From Polyodon spathula (taxonomy: Eukaryota > Chordata > Actinopteri > Acipenseriformes > Polyodontidae): DNA of 64,000 nt. The stretch lies in the NCBI RefSeq assembly GCF_017654505.1, contig NC_054565.1, forward strand, positions 6,317,270 through 6,381,269, read 5' to 3'. Under the pieces are notes generated by a model, which saw nothing but the letters and a program-made list of their open reading frames with translations, made no database searches and had not been told where the DNA came from. Below are positions 35,932-48,525 of the stretch, piece by piece; position 1 is the stretch's first letter, and each line of letters opens with the position of its first letter. A program made the position numbers and the translations under genes.

Positions 35932-37449
35932 CTCTCTCTCTTAATACAGAGAGAGTACGTGGAGTTAAAAGGTTACATTTTTCCTGATTTGATTATATCT
36001 GCAAATCAGTTAAAATCAGCAGGTGTTTGATTAAATACAGACCGCTTCGCAGAAGCTCCCAGGGGGAGCATGTGAAATGTGGTCTCATGGGGATATCAAT
36101 AGCTTCTTTTTGTTGTTAAACAAGAGAATCATCTGTTATTTCACTCTCCTGCTGCTTTGAAGTCCAGTCCTGTGTTATGACCCTGCCTGCAGTAAGCTGT
36201 ACCTGCCCATCATGCTAGAGCTAGGCAGGAGCCTGTTCTGCTGGCCTGTACTGACTGGAAATCACACATTCCAGATGGGGTCCCCCGTCACTGCCAATAC
36301 ACTTCAACATTCATTTTCAGGTAAGTGCCACAAACTGCATTAGCGCGACAGGTAGCACAGAGCGCTGCTGTCAGCCGCACATTGGCACAGCACAGAAACA
36401 AATGGAAATAAAGCTGCTCTCCAATGGAGATATTGTTCTGCTTAATTATGAATATCCTCAATTATAAATAATTTAGTAATACTAAAAAATACATTTTGTA
36501 GTTAAGAGAATAGACAACCGTTTTTAGTGTCGTTTATCTGTCTGTTTTTGAGGTGGCAGAACCCGTCCCTCCCCCCTTACCCCCTCCCATACTGCGTCCT
36601 GTAAAAAGAGCACAGTACTAACAGCACCAATGGCTGCTAGCGCCAAGCTCCCCAGGGATCCTGAATGAATCAGATTTAATCACCCAGCAGGGGGGAAGGA
36701 AAACGAGGTGTATCCATTAATCTCTGGACCGCAAACTAGGACACACTGTTCCTCTGCACGATCAACAATGCTTTTGGCTGTGGTGTTTAATACACTTTAA
36801 TGACAACATAGAGAGCCTGATTTTCAGCAAAACAGTATAATGATTTTACAGATCCTGTACGTTAGCAAATGATAGGCAATAGCGTGCAGCCTGTTACAAC
36901 AGAAACCCAACCAATACCGTCACTGAATCCAGCCTCCACACTCTGAGGGTTATCTTCAAAGCAGATCCGCTGGAGGTTAGCGCTATACACCATTATTTTG
37001 ACCGTCTTTTTCCCCCACTTCTGTTTTCCAGAGACCAAAGCGGTGGTTAATTTAAGCTTTCCTCCTGCTTCAGAAAGGTCAATACCTCTATCTATCTCTA
37101 AGAGTGACAGCACTTTAAGTCATAGGCTCAAAATTCAGGCTGTCTCCTTCTGAACAAACAATGCGTCTGGGAAAGCTTAATTAATATCACTTTTTTGTTT
37201 TTTATTCAACGATAGGAAGACGTAAACCTGTCTGTAGCCTATCTCTGCTTGTGACCGCACTATTCAGTAAGTGCTGTTAACACTGACTTTCACAAACACA
37301 GGTGTACATAAAGCAGTCATTTCTGATTTAAATATTGCACAGTTAACATCTTGTAAGCCCACGTTAGACAAATATTGCAATTCTACAGTAGCTATATCCC
37401 TCTACTTCCACCATGTTTGGACACCCCAGCATGTATATTCCCCATAACT

Positions 37450-37451
<2 letters not shown>

Positions 37452-37538
<87 letters not shown>
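37452..37538. repeat. CA dinucleotide microsatellite, about 43 units
   Basis: An uninterrupted run of AC/CA of 87 bp, followed by ATATATGG. Confidence 0.98.
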
Positions 37539-37543
<5 letters not shown>

Positions 37544-39099
37544 GGCTATTTGTCGTGGATTGCTATATCAATAGCTATGTGTAATGATACATATTACAAT
37601 GTACTGTAATTTATACTTCCCCCAGGCATTGGGAATGCTTTTTGTTATAATTATTAAAAGGATAATTAAGATGTGAATTAATGAACTGTGATGATATGAG
37701 ATATCATATATTCCTTGTGTGTTTTACATATATGCAATGTCTATAGTTTTTCCACTTAAAGGTGAATGCACAGGCACACTGCTATTGAAGTAACCTGTGC
37801 TTTTTAATACACTAGCATTCAGGGAACTGTGCTGCGCTTTGCCTTCTGTTTCGTACTGCAAGCGGGCACTTCCTGACATTGAGAACATGCTTTGAATTAT
37901 GATAAATGGTGCTGTCAATCAGGCAGAACTTTGGGTAGCAAACAGATTGAGGAAAATCCACTTAATGTCAGAATAAATGAACATAAATGAGCTGTTAAAA
38001 ATGCATCACCTGGGTGCGCGGCAGGCAGATGTGTCTTCAGTGAAGGACATTGCCTGATCTGTTGAGTCTCGGAAGTGATGTGTGAAGCAGAATGAAAAAA
38101 AATGATAGATCACGAGAGACAGCATATAAAATAAGACTCAAATAGGCTGCAATGCAATAAACACGAATGAAGCCCCTGCTATCAGGGACGTTTAAGTAAA
38201 ATGTAAAAATAATGAAGAATTTCATCATTTAAAAAACAAAACAAATGCTACAACAATATTTAATATTGATAACAGTTTATATTAAGTGTCAGTTAAATGT
38301 AATTCCTTTGTATGATAAAGTTTGAAATAAGTACATTCATGATACACTCAGACGCTTAAGAATGAATCATGCAGCATTAATAAGTCTAAAACGAATACTA
38401 TACGACTACTACAAATCAATATCAAAGTTTTCAACAGTAAATTTGCACGGTAAAGCATATAAGACCAGTTAGAATTTACACCAATTTCCTTGTAATCATT
38501 TTAACAAAAAGCCTTCCCGTAGCCCAGGGGGTATGAACTATAAATAACAGATAGAAAAATAAAGGCAGAAATAATTGAACTCTGCATAGCAATACAAGCC
38601 TTACATACAGCTATTGATATACTCTTTACAAGACAAACAGTGACTTTCATCACTTCCCTGCCTCTCTGTTCTTCTTGTTTGTTTGTTTTACTGTGGGTCC
38701 CAAGCTCACAATAACAGTGTTATCCCTGCAGTTCTTGTCTCCTAGGCAGCCGGATGCATTCCTCCATTGCACAGTGTTGGCCTTTTCACTCTAGAATGCA
38801 TCTTGCACACAAAGCCATTGATAGGTCCCTATAGTTTCCTACAGGGCCAATGTTACACTTTACAAAGCCGCTCAGCCTGCTTTTCAATGGCTGTTGTAAC
38901 TGCTATCCCTGTTGTTTCTGCAGCTTGTACAGCTAAATCTATTCATGACCTTTTATTCCCTTCAGTACATCTCCTGAGAGGTGAATGACTGCCCTGACTG
39001 GAGCCTCGACCATGTGTAAGCTTTTGTATCTTAAGTCTTGGATATAAGTTAGTGGTAATAACAATACTTGTACAGGGTGAATTGCAATGAATTCCAGTG

Positions 39100-39370
39100 C
39101 ATTGTGTTCATTTATGGTGCCTGCAATATGAAAAGGACATGGAGAAAATCCAGCAAAGATCAACCTAGGCATAAGTGTGAGTTTGGAGGATCAGTAGAGG
39201 GAACTGAATATTGGGGAAGACTTGACTGAAGTTTTTAAAATCTTAAAAAGGAGCTGACAAAGTCCTAGCCCACACTTTAAGCACATCACATCGGCCAGGA
39301 CCAGAGGGCAGACAGAAATTAGGTGGAGACTCTTCTTTACACACAGAGTGGTTAGGGTACAGGTATGAGC
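39100..39370 (+). repeat. Decayed LINE-like fragment
   Basis: The plus strand reads CCAGCAAAGATCAACC, GTGAGTTTGGAGGATCAG, AGGAGCTGACAAAGTCC and CTTCTTTACACACAGAGTGG, the usual word order of a dispersed vertebrate retroelement 3' region (LFFTHRV-like end). Frameshifts and stops are frequent. It resembles and partly precedes the part seen at positions 1-187. Confidence 0.45.
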
Positions 39371-40054
39371 ATCAATCTGCTGTACTCTATACACAACTAT
39401 TCCCCTTCTAGTGTCTTTAATGTCTGTAGTTATTAAGATACTGTATACTGTGTGAATGTTGTTTGGACTGTTAAGCTGTAAACAAATGACCTGCTTTTCC
39501 CTATGACCTTAGCAATAGCACAGCCTAGTTAATGAAAATGTCCACATCAGCACGAAACAGAGACATATTAAGGCAACACTGCAGACTTAAAGCTCAATGT
39601 CCTGCATAATGACCCAATAAACAAAGCTGTTCCCAGCTTCGGGGGGACCGTGTTAAAACAGAAATGCACATTCAGGCTGAGACGCTGAAGGATAGCTGTC
39701 AAAGCTGCCTAGTGAAGTCCTCCTCAGCCCAGTCTATGAATGCTCGAAAAAAAAAACAAACAAACACTGAAGTGGAACACTGTAAAAAAAGAAAACCTTG
39801 TAAAATGAAAGAACCACATAAAACCATTACTATTTAGCAGGGTAAGAAAGGGCCAGAGAGGGGGGCTGCTGTACATGGAATACTAATCCTGGTTGTCAGG
39901 AGCAATCACATGCAGCAGAATGTTTACTTGATCTCTTTGTCTAGAGCCTGGCGATTTTTTTATTTATTTATGTATTTCAGCTGCTGTTGTTGAAGCTGCA
40001 ATTACACACTAGTCTTATTTGCATTTGGCAACGCAGGCTAAGCTTATTGACAGG

Positions 40055-40059
<5 letters not shown>

Positions 40060-40117
<58 letters not shown>
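40060..40117. repeat. TG dinucleotide microsatellite, about 28 units
   Basis: An uninterrupted run of GT/TG of 58 bp. Confidence 0.98.
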
Positions 40118-40118
<1 letters not shown>

Positions 40119-41280
40119 CGTTTAAAATACAAATGCATAAGCTGTAAGACATGCCGGGGTGTGAGCTGTTGTGTAGGAAAACAATATCTTAGCTAAAGAG
40201 ATCCAATCAATGCACCACTGTCTAATAAAAGCCATGCTTGAGATCTTATTAAAAAGTGCTGTATTCATTAAGTGTTGCGTTCATTCCCTGTGCCAAGCTG
40301 CAGTAGCTGAACTGTTACTATGGTGGTAGCTGTGGGATATTTAATCTGACCTGATGAGTACATTTGGGAATGTCATTTCCCTTCTGTCCAAGTTATGGAA
40401 GACAGTCAACTTTCTAATGAACATTCTCAAGTTTCTCTGGTCTAATATTACTCTCCACAACACCAGAACACAGATGGTGGACGTGTTAAAAAGTTGTTAT
40501 AAAAACTGCAAGGCTGGAAATGTTAAAATGTAGCACCTCTTTCTGTTCAAACCAAGGAAATGTGTTTGTTTTTTTAAAAGCCATGCTTTAATATAATATT
40601 TGTTTTCTGACTGATGTGAAATCAAAGCCCCAGCGTGGTACACTCAGAGCCTCGCAGGTTCATTTCTTTTCTGGAAACACATGCTGTAATATAATGCATA
40701 TAGTTTTTAAAAGTGAAGTGGAATGAGAAGTAAAACCAGAGAGTGTGTAATTAAGAGAGCCAGCTCTGCTGGTTTCTCGGTATTGGGAACGAAGATTGAT
40801 TTTTGTTGTTATTGTTCAGCAGCAATCACAGCTCTGTCAGTCTCTGCCCCACAGAGACAGATGCACTGCCAGGCTCCACCGAACGAACCAAGCCAAAAAA
40901 AAAAAAGAATTGCAAAGTGCACCCACCTAATCTTCCTAGCGGGAGTTTGCCATGTGTTTGTTTGCAGAAATTATGCTTTTGGACTATTTTCAATTAAAAT
41001 GTGCAACATCCTGCTTTCATTGGTTGTTAAATGTTATCGGTATATTTGGGCAATCTACTATACAGTGTGGAAGAAAGTTGTACACATTCGCCTCAATCTG
41101 AGTGTAAAATTGAGCGTGAAATACTGTAACATTTTTTGTCCAGAATCATCAATTTCCAATTACAATGTTCTGTGCCTCTGCATCTGTAATCCTTACAATA
41201 TTCCAATCCCTTTATAAATATTGTAGTTAAAGCAAACCACTAATTCAATGGTTTTGAAGCTTGATTGCTTGCAATGATTA

Positions 41281-41493
41281 TTGTTATTTGTTTATTTAGC
41301 AGACACCTTTAAGTTGTGTGAACCATGCATCAGCTGCAGAGTCACTTACAACAACATCTCACCTGAAAGACAGAGCACAAGGAGGTTAAGTGACTTGCTC
41401 AGAGTCACACAGTGAGTCAGTGGCTGAGCTGGGATTTGAACCCGGGACCTCCTGGTTACAAGCCCTTTTCTTTAACCACTGGACCACACAGCA
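41281..41493 (-). mobile_element. tRNA-derived SINE, copy C, with a different 3' tail
   Basis: On the minus strand it has CCAGTGGTTAAAGAAAAGGG, a B-box-like GGTTCAAATCC and the body CTGAGCAAGTCACTTAACC, as in copies A and B. Its tail is AGGTGTCTGCTAAATAAACA, an L2-type SINE tail that differs from theirs. It lies in the 23-kb intron in sense orientation. Confidence 0.85.
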
Positions 41494-44359
41494 TCCTGAT
41501 ATGCCAGTATAATGACTCAGACAGACAAACGATACAGAAAATGCCATCAGCATCTACACTTGAAGGTTTGTTAACTCAATTACATTTTTTAACTGTAAGT
41601 GTCACATACATAACTCCTAAGGGGGATAATTAAGGAAAATACATTATGCAAAAGTTTGTTATTTGTCTGAATGGCATCTATGTATTACATACTCACCCAC
41701 ACTGTGGAATGGCTCAGGTTAAAATGAAAGCATTCTGCAGGGCTCAGATCATTAGCTCACTGATTTTTTATTGATGTTTAACCCTCTTTTTATTTACGGT
41801 TCATGGACTCCAGTTGTGATTTATATCCGTTCCAGGCAAACCTCATTAAGCCCTTGCCTCTTTATTCCTCAACCCCTCGCCAGACCCAATTCCAAACAAG
41901 CACAAACCATAATACTTGTGGCTGTTTAGCCGACTGTACCTTGAGTTATTGAAACTTAAATTCTTGCATGCTTTTTCCAGGTTTGGAGAGAACGTTTTCT
42001 TTTTTTCCCTTGCCTGTTCTACTGCAGCTAAGTACACAATGGGCTGTATTTTTACCTTCTTCCTTTTCTTTCTTTGGCTCAGTTTTCCACCCCACAGATG
42101 AGCCATTAATCTTTCAGAGAGACTAGTTAGCTATAAATAAGGCGGCAGAGTTAGTGCGGTTCTTTGTAAGGCTGATTCATTATAAATCTCTAGCAGGCTT
42201 GAGAAAAATCCACCTGACAATCATCATACGGATGGCATTCCAGTTATAACTGGAATAAAAACGTATTTGACATGCCCGGCTTTACTTTCCAGAAGACGCT
42301 ACTCATTGCAAGATTCTACTTCTCATTCTGTTTATCTCCTGTGTTTTGATTTGTGGAGTGTTCCAGTAAACCCGTTAGCTACTTATACGTACAATTAAGA
42401 GTGTCATCCCATAAACAAGGACACAAATAAACATTTTTATTTCAGCACTAAAATAGAAACAGCGAGCTCTGAGTAAAATGGATATCAAAAGCCTGTTTCA
42501 GTCGTGAGCAGTTAAAATCCTTTCAGAGAAATCCATTTGAATCATCATTCCCCTTGAGGTAGGAGACAGATTCAACTCCAATTGACCCTCTGCAACACAG
42601 TGACCCTGCGTTGTTGGGTTTCCTAACTGATAATAGAGACCCAGCTTTGACAGGCAAGCAGCATTGACTTTCCATAATGCTGATTAGTCTCTAGATGATG
42701 GAGATCCACAGTGACCTGGCACACCACTGCAGGACCAGGTTTTACATCGTGCGATTTGCCTAATTAATTTCAGCATTAATCCATGCAAACAAGCAATGCT
42801 ACGCTTTGGAAGAGGATTTCTCTGCAACATGAGCTCAGCTGAAGGAGCGGTGGCTTGATTGGTAGGGGTTGAAACCCTGTTTAAGGACAGCTGGGGGTAA
42901 TTCATATTATAAACACTGGGGTGAGCAAAACAGTTTTCTTAAAGAGTGGCGTGTGTAAATACCACCGGAAATTAATTATTAATTAAATCATTAGAAACTG
43001 TGTTCATATTTTTACATGCTGAAACAAGCTAACGTGTACTGCTTGATGTTTGAATATGTGTCCCACAAATAAAAAATAGCTAAACTTTCTTATTTCCACT
43101 GACAGGTTGGATCTGGTCATTCAAAGCGTCAGTTTCCTCGTGACACTTTCTCATGATTCATTCACAAATGTATTTTAATAAGAAGACGTTTGAATAACGG
43201 CTCAATTCCTTGTGTGCCTTAAGGGCTTAACCTTGGGGTATTAAGATCTTCCTCTGTTTAGATCAAATAAGTATACCTAAACCCGTTTTTTTTTTCAGAG
43301 CAATAAACATTTATTCATTGCTCCGTTCGGCACACTGAGGTCTCTCCTGGGTGTGTTTCAGACCTCCCATGTGCCTGAATTTAGGAAAGATTACTGCATC
43401 AACTTGCTTTTGTTTTATTTGATTGGCATTTCTGTGCATCCCACCGTTAATTAGCTTTAAAACCCAAAGGATTTCCCTGGAATTTTTCTGATTCCATGCT
43501 ATTATTTTTTAACCTTGTAATGCCTGCTTCACACAATTATGCAAATCGATACCATTACTATTGTTTGAACTTGCATTGCAGCACAATAGAAGCCAATCGT
43601 GTCTTATGCATGATGACAGTTTTGCTGTGGAGTGTGTCTGCTCCTGATTACCTTGTTTTAAGATTCACAATCAGCAATAATTAGACTGCATTCAATCACA
43701 TTACAATAAACCCTGCAATTAAACAAAACAAAAAGAAGCAATGGTGACTACAAAGCAAATCCAACAAAACAAAATTGAATATATTCCAAGTTTTTGTCTC
43801 AGAAAGCCAAAGTTATTAAATATAATCCTGTAAGGAGTGCTGTGTATTTGTCTTGGTGCATTAGGAGCACTTCTCATCAAATGAAATGTAAACTCTGATC
43901 AAAATTGGTGCGCAATTCGAACCTTTATGGAGGCTTTGTCGAGCAATGTTGTTAAATGTGTGCAAGGGAAAGAGATGAAGACGCATGATACATGACTAAA
44001 AACTCAATTTTCTTATGCCTTTGAAATTATTCCCTTTAATGTTTTGCAGGGCCACGGAAAGCTCTGCTGATTCCAGGTCTCAGCTCCTCTGGTAATGAGG
44101 ACCGTGCATTAACCATCATGACCCCCCCGACTGAAATCCGCACAACAGCCATCCCTGAAAACATTTACAGCAAATCAAGCCAGCGCTGCTCCTAATCCTT
44201 CCTGAAACATGAATACACTTAATAAAAACAAATGACTAATCATAAACATCACAGAAGGCCACAGCCAATCTGCATGCAAGAAGTCATTACCCTAAGGAAG
44301 ATGACTAGGCTTCGGAATCTTTAAAACTCTCACTGAGGCAGAAGATAAAAGCAGGTTTA

Positions 44360-44463
<104 letters not shown>

Positions 44464-47307
44464 TTCCTTTCATACAGCTATTCTCTAACTTTCAGCTCAG
44501 ACCCAATTATCTAGCAGGTAATGCCCATTGCCTCTGGGATTCAAAGCTAAAATCAAACCCCATTTCTAACCCTGTACGTGTTAACAATACTTTGTAAGAA
44601 ATGACCCATGGTATGGAAATGCAATGGCAGAAGAATAAAATTTGAAATGAGTTATCCCTGTGTTTCAGAATAGCTGCTGGGTATCGATTAGCGTGGGGCA
44701 ATTTATTTACATTCATGCAACACATTTCCAATGAAAAGGAGTTTATTAACACACAAATTAAAAGGTTTGCACAATACCTTTTCTTGTTTGTTGCTGGAAA
44801 TTTGAAGCATTTACTGGCTGGATTCACAAACTCCTTGCACATCTTGGGCTGCCTTACTTAAACATGTTAGGTAGTGCAAGACCTGTGCTCTCTGTGACAC
44901 CATACAGCTCTTACAAAAAGCAAGCTGATTGCTAAAGCGATAACCCACGTGATTTGTGAATCAGGCTAACCAAGCCAACTACCACGTCGCTATATCTTTA
45001 TCAGTGTCTGTGGTGTAATTGCAGTAACGAAAACAAATTAATGAAACAAATTAAATCATTTAATGGTGGATGAATTAAGTAATGGTTGTGACATGAAACC
45101 AGGCTGTACATCTGCAATTAGGTTACAGCCGACCTTAATAAAGCAAACAGGCTTAACCAGTTCCTGGCCACTGTCATACAGGAATCACGAGAAGCTTACA
45201 GACAAACAGCAGACTGCTTTGAGCATGACCCCAGTACCAAAAGACTACCTAGTGAAACGTGGGAAAATAAAATACTATTTGATCTATGAAGATTATATGA
45301 TTCCTTTACAATATGCCAATACCGATGCACCCCGCCCCCCCCATGCTGTCACTATGCTTTATTAACTACGGTAAGCAGCAGTGAACTTTCATAAAGGGAA
45401 GATAAGGAATATGAGTCAACAGCAAACAATGACCATCTTGGTCTAAAGGTAGAGCCCTACCAGTACTGTGTTTGTTGTGGCACTGACGACTGTAGTGTTT
45501 ACTGTGTGCCTATGGGTGCCTTGTTTAAAAGGGTACCACAATCGCTTCCTTTCTAAATACCCTGGCTGCAGGTAAATAAGATACAGCCAAGAGGAGGAGG
45601 TACATCAATCAGCTCTGTTGGCGCCGGTGGCCGTGGCTAATTTCCCGCACCAAATTAAACAATAAAAAGGGCCAGTGCGGCTGTTGATTTCTTGCACTGA
45701 GGGTCTGTTCCAATCAGCTGCAGTCAATTCTGCTTGACTGGACGCATATTACGTCTTGGTCTTATTCATTAAAAGCGAGTTCCTGAAGGGTTCAGGCATT
45801 CAGGTCTCATTTTTCTATCTCTTATTGAGAACGCCAGGGAGCGAAGCCCATGCTTTTGTCCCCGACGATAGGATCAAGCGGCAGGATTTTCTCACATTCC
45901 CAGAGTCTCTGGCCTCTCTCTCTCTCTCACTCCAATTGTTGTCTGGGAGATATTTTAAACTGTAGGATCATCGACAAAAGCCTGCCAGGATCTGCAATCT
46001 GCAAACAACTGCCTTTCTTCTGAGATCGATAAATTCTCCATTTAGTGGAAAATTAATAGCCAAGGCAAAGAGTACTTTGAGTTAAAACATCCTACTGACA
46101 ACTCCCCCCGCTCAAAGAAAAAAAAAAAAAAAAACTGTACGTTTCCTTTAATGGACATTGAAAATATTGCTTGTATTCATAGCTGAATTTGATTACAAAG
46201 GTAACCTTGAATGACTGGCATCAGGTTTACATTTCTCATTTACATTGCAGGCTCTCAGAAATGGGGAGAATACAAACTGTACGCACTGTACCTGGCATTT
46301 CAGCTGATTAAGGGCTTTTCAAGTTCTGAAGCATCCTGAGTAAATTCGTTGTACTTATTGATTTTATACTATGCACATTCCTACTTCATTTCTTTTCTTT
46401 CACCATCATGGATTCTGATCCATATTTATAAATATCTATAGATGCACTAGATATGTTTTTTTTTTTTTAGTGAAAAAGCAGCAAAGACACAGTTCAACCA
46501 TGTAGGTTGGGACATGAGAAGAACAAAGAAGCAATCTAAATCTGATAGTTCAATTTGCACAGCCTGACTGCAAGAGAAATGAAAGCTGTCTATCTTCCTA
46601 CTCATCTGTCTATCTACGAATCTAATCTGCTGATAATTTGCAGCTCAAGTGTGACAGGAGAAAAAAAAAAAGAAAGTTATCCATCTATCTACATCCTGCT
46701 ATCCACTCAACCAAAACAAAATGGTGGTGAACCCATTTGACCCTAGTTAACAGCTGACATGAGTAATAGCTCATCACGATTCTCTAACACACGCGTTCCG
46801 AAAAATACCAGGCTTAGGAGAATTGCACAGAGCCGAGTGGTTCTGCAGGGTTCAGATAAGGTACACAACTCCCTCTCTCTCTTCCAGAAAGTTCTGAAAC
46901 ATTAATAAATTGATCTAACCTCCCAACTTCCTTTAGAACCAAACACAACCCCCACCTCTTCCTATCCATCTTTCCTGAGCGCTACCCAATAGGCTGCTTC
47001 CCCAAACAACTGATAAACAAACCCCTTCTGTTTTCTCTAGCCTGAATACACCCAGAACACAATGAGGAGGGAATTAACTGCAGGCAATACAAGCAGAACA
47101 GAGTTCCCGAATGTTAGGTTTGCGATTTTGTTCCTACATAGATTGATCAATTTAATAAAATCAAAAGCAGGCCTTGCAGGTCCCGCTGCTGAACCGCGGA
47201 TGGGACTGAAGTAAAAAGAGTGTGCTTCATGTAAGATTTATGAAACTGTCTTGTTCTTTAACAGAACACCAAAAAAAACCAGAATTCAGAAAGAAATTTT
47301 GCCTTAC

Positions 47308-48070
47308 CTTGCCTGGCGTCTCTGGGGGCCACATCGTAAGCATTCGTAGAATGGAATTCGGTGACGCAGCAATCACTGCTGGGTGGGGGGAGTATCACGT
47401 TGGAGACTGACTCGTTTTGCCTGGCCGCCGACAGAGGTGGGGGTGGGGGGAGGACCTCTGGGCAGATACATCCCGTCTGGGTAATTCCACACTGTTCACT
47501 CTTTCTGTTGGAGCGAAGGCACTCCTCAAACCAGCGGCACAGGATCCCGCATGTGAACTGGCTGGAGTTCTCATTGTTGATAAGCAGAATTTCCACAAGG
47601 TGGAACTCCAGAGTCTCCTCCGCTAGGAACGGCACATCCTCTGCTTCTCCGGTCAAGCAGAGCTGCACAAAGTTCTTGTCGAACTGGAGGAAGGTGACAG
47701 GAGCCCTGGATTCGCACAGCTGCACTCCTTCGTAGTCGATGTAGTCCAGCTGCGTGCAGGTGTGGTTGGAGAGGTAGTGGTCCAGGGGCAAAACCATAGG
47801 GGAGAGGTGGAGGCAGGCGTGCTCCTCCCAGTTGAATCTGAAGTACAGCGAGTACTTGGTGGGGTCTGGGTTCTCCAAGGTCCAGGAACAGCCCGTCACG
47901 ATCTTGGGGAAGATGTCCTTGAGCGAGAAGGAGCCGTACAGCACCCCCGCGACCACTGTGGAGCACGCGTTGTCCTGACTCAGAAGCTGCAAGCCCACAG
48001 CCAGCACAAGAAGGGATGACAGCACAGACAGAAAGAGGTGACGAGCAGTGATCATCCTATGTCATTTGTC
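47308..48070 (-). CDS. adgrb2: adgrb2 start-codon exon: signal peptide and CUB-like domain
   Basis: This exon opens adhesion GPCR B2 (BAI2), a cell-surface receptor of neural tissue. The acceptor (TTTATTGCAG) precedes 15 nt of 5'UTR. The ATG at 48055 follows an in-frame TGA three codons upstream, which fixes the start. It encodes residues 1-249 plus one base, ending at a GTAAGG donor (phase 1). Residues 7-25 are a hydrophobic signal peptide. From C31 follows the CUB-like domain, with the BAI-family stretch [12 protein letters not shown] near residue 60 and [10 protein letters not shown] further on. N97-H-T and a later N-S-S are candidate N-glycosylation sites. The end is proline-rich with two short poly-Pro runs. 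LPLDHYL and [12 protein letters not shown] resemble BAI2 more than BAI3 as I remember them. The acidic insert I recall in mammalian BAI2 before the FDKNF segment is absent. Confidence 0.95.
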
Positions 48071-48395
48071 CTGCAATAAATAACAGAACAAAAAAGTTAC
48101 ATACGTGTGTTCATTTATTAATCATTTTTCAATTGTGTGACCCTGTAGTAGTAGTCCATCGGTGACAATCAAAGGTTCAAATGTACCCATTTATAAGGTT
48201 CAAATGAATGAAGAAGCCATCGCTGGTACTGTAATAAATGATCAGCACTAGCCATAAACCAGAAAGCAGAACATTTTAAAAGGTTGAGGCAGTCTAACTT
48301 TAGTGGTTGTAATAGCAGGATCTTAAAGCTATGTACTGTGCTGTGGGATATTATGACCTTTCCATACAACTAAACTAAGGACAGACTGCTTTGGT

Positions 48396-48525
48396 AAGCA
48401 CTGTACAGACCAGAGAGGAATGGTAAAGCACAGGTAAGCACTGTAAAAAATAGAGAGGAATGGTAAAGCACAGGTAAGCACTGTAGAAAATAGAGAGGAA
48501 TGGTAAAGCACAGGTAAGCACTGTA
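48396..48525. repeat. 40-bp tandem repeat, about 3.2 copies
   Basis: Units start at 48396, 48436 and 48476, with a partial at 48516. Each contains AAGCACTGTA, AGAGAGGAATGG and TAAAGCACAGGT. The same words occur in a dispersed family elsewhere in the window. Confidence 0.95.

Noticed and set aside
37375..37584. ORF made of Thr-His repeats
   Set aside because: Translation of the CA microsatellite.
40723..41217. 164-codon plus-strand ORF
   Set aside because: AT-rich with a poly-A stretch, no family signature and no neighbouring gene features. It ends just before a SINE. Treated as chance.
47361..48019. Several ORFs overlapping the start-codon exon on both strands
   Set aside because: They are other-frame or antisense shadows of the adgrb2 CUB-like exon.
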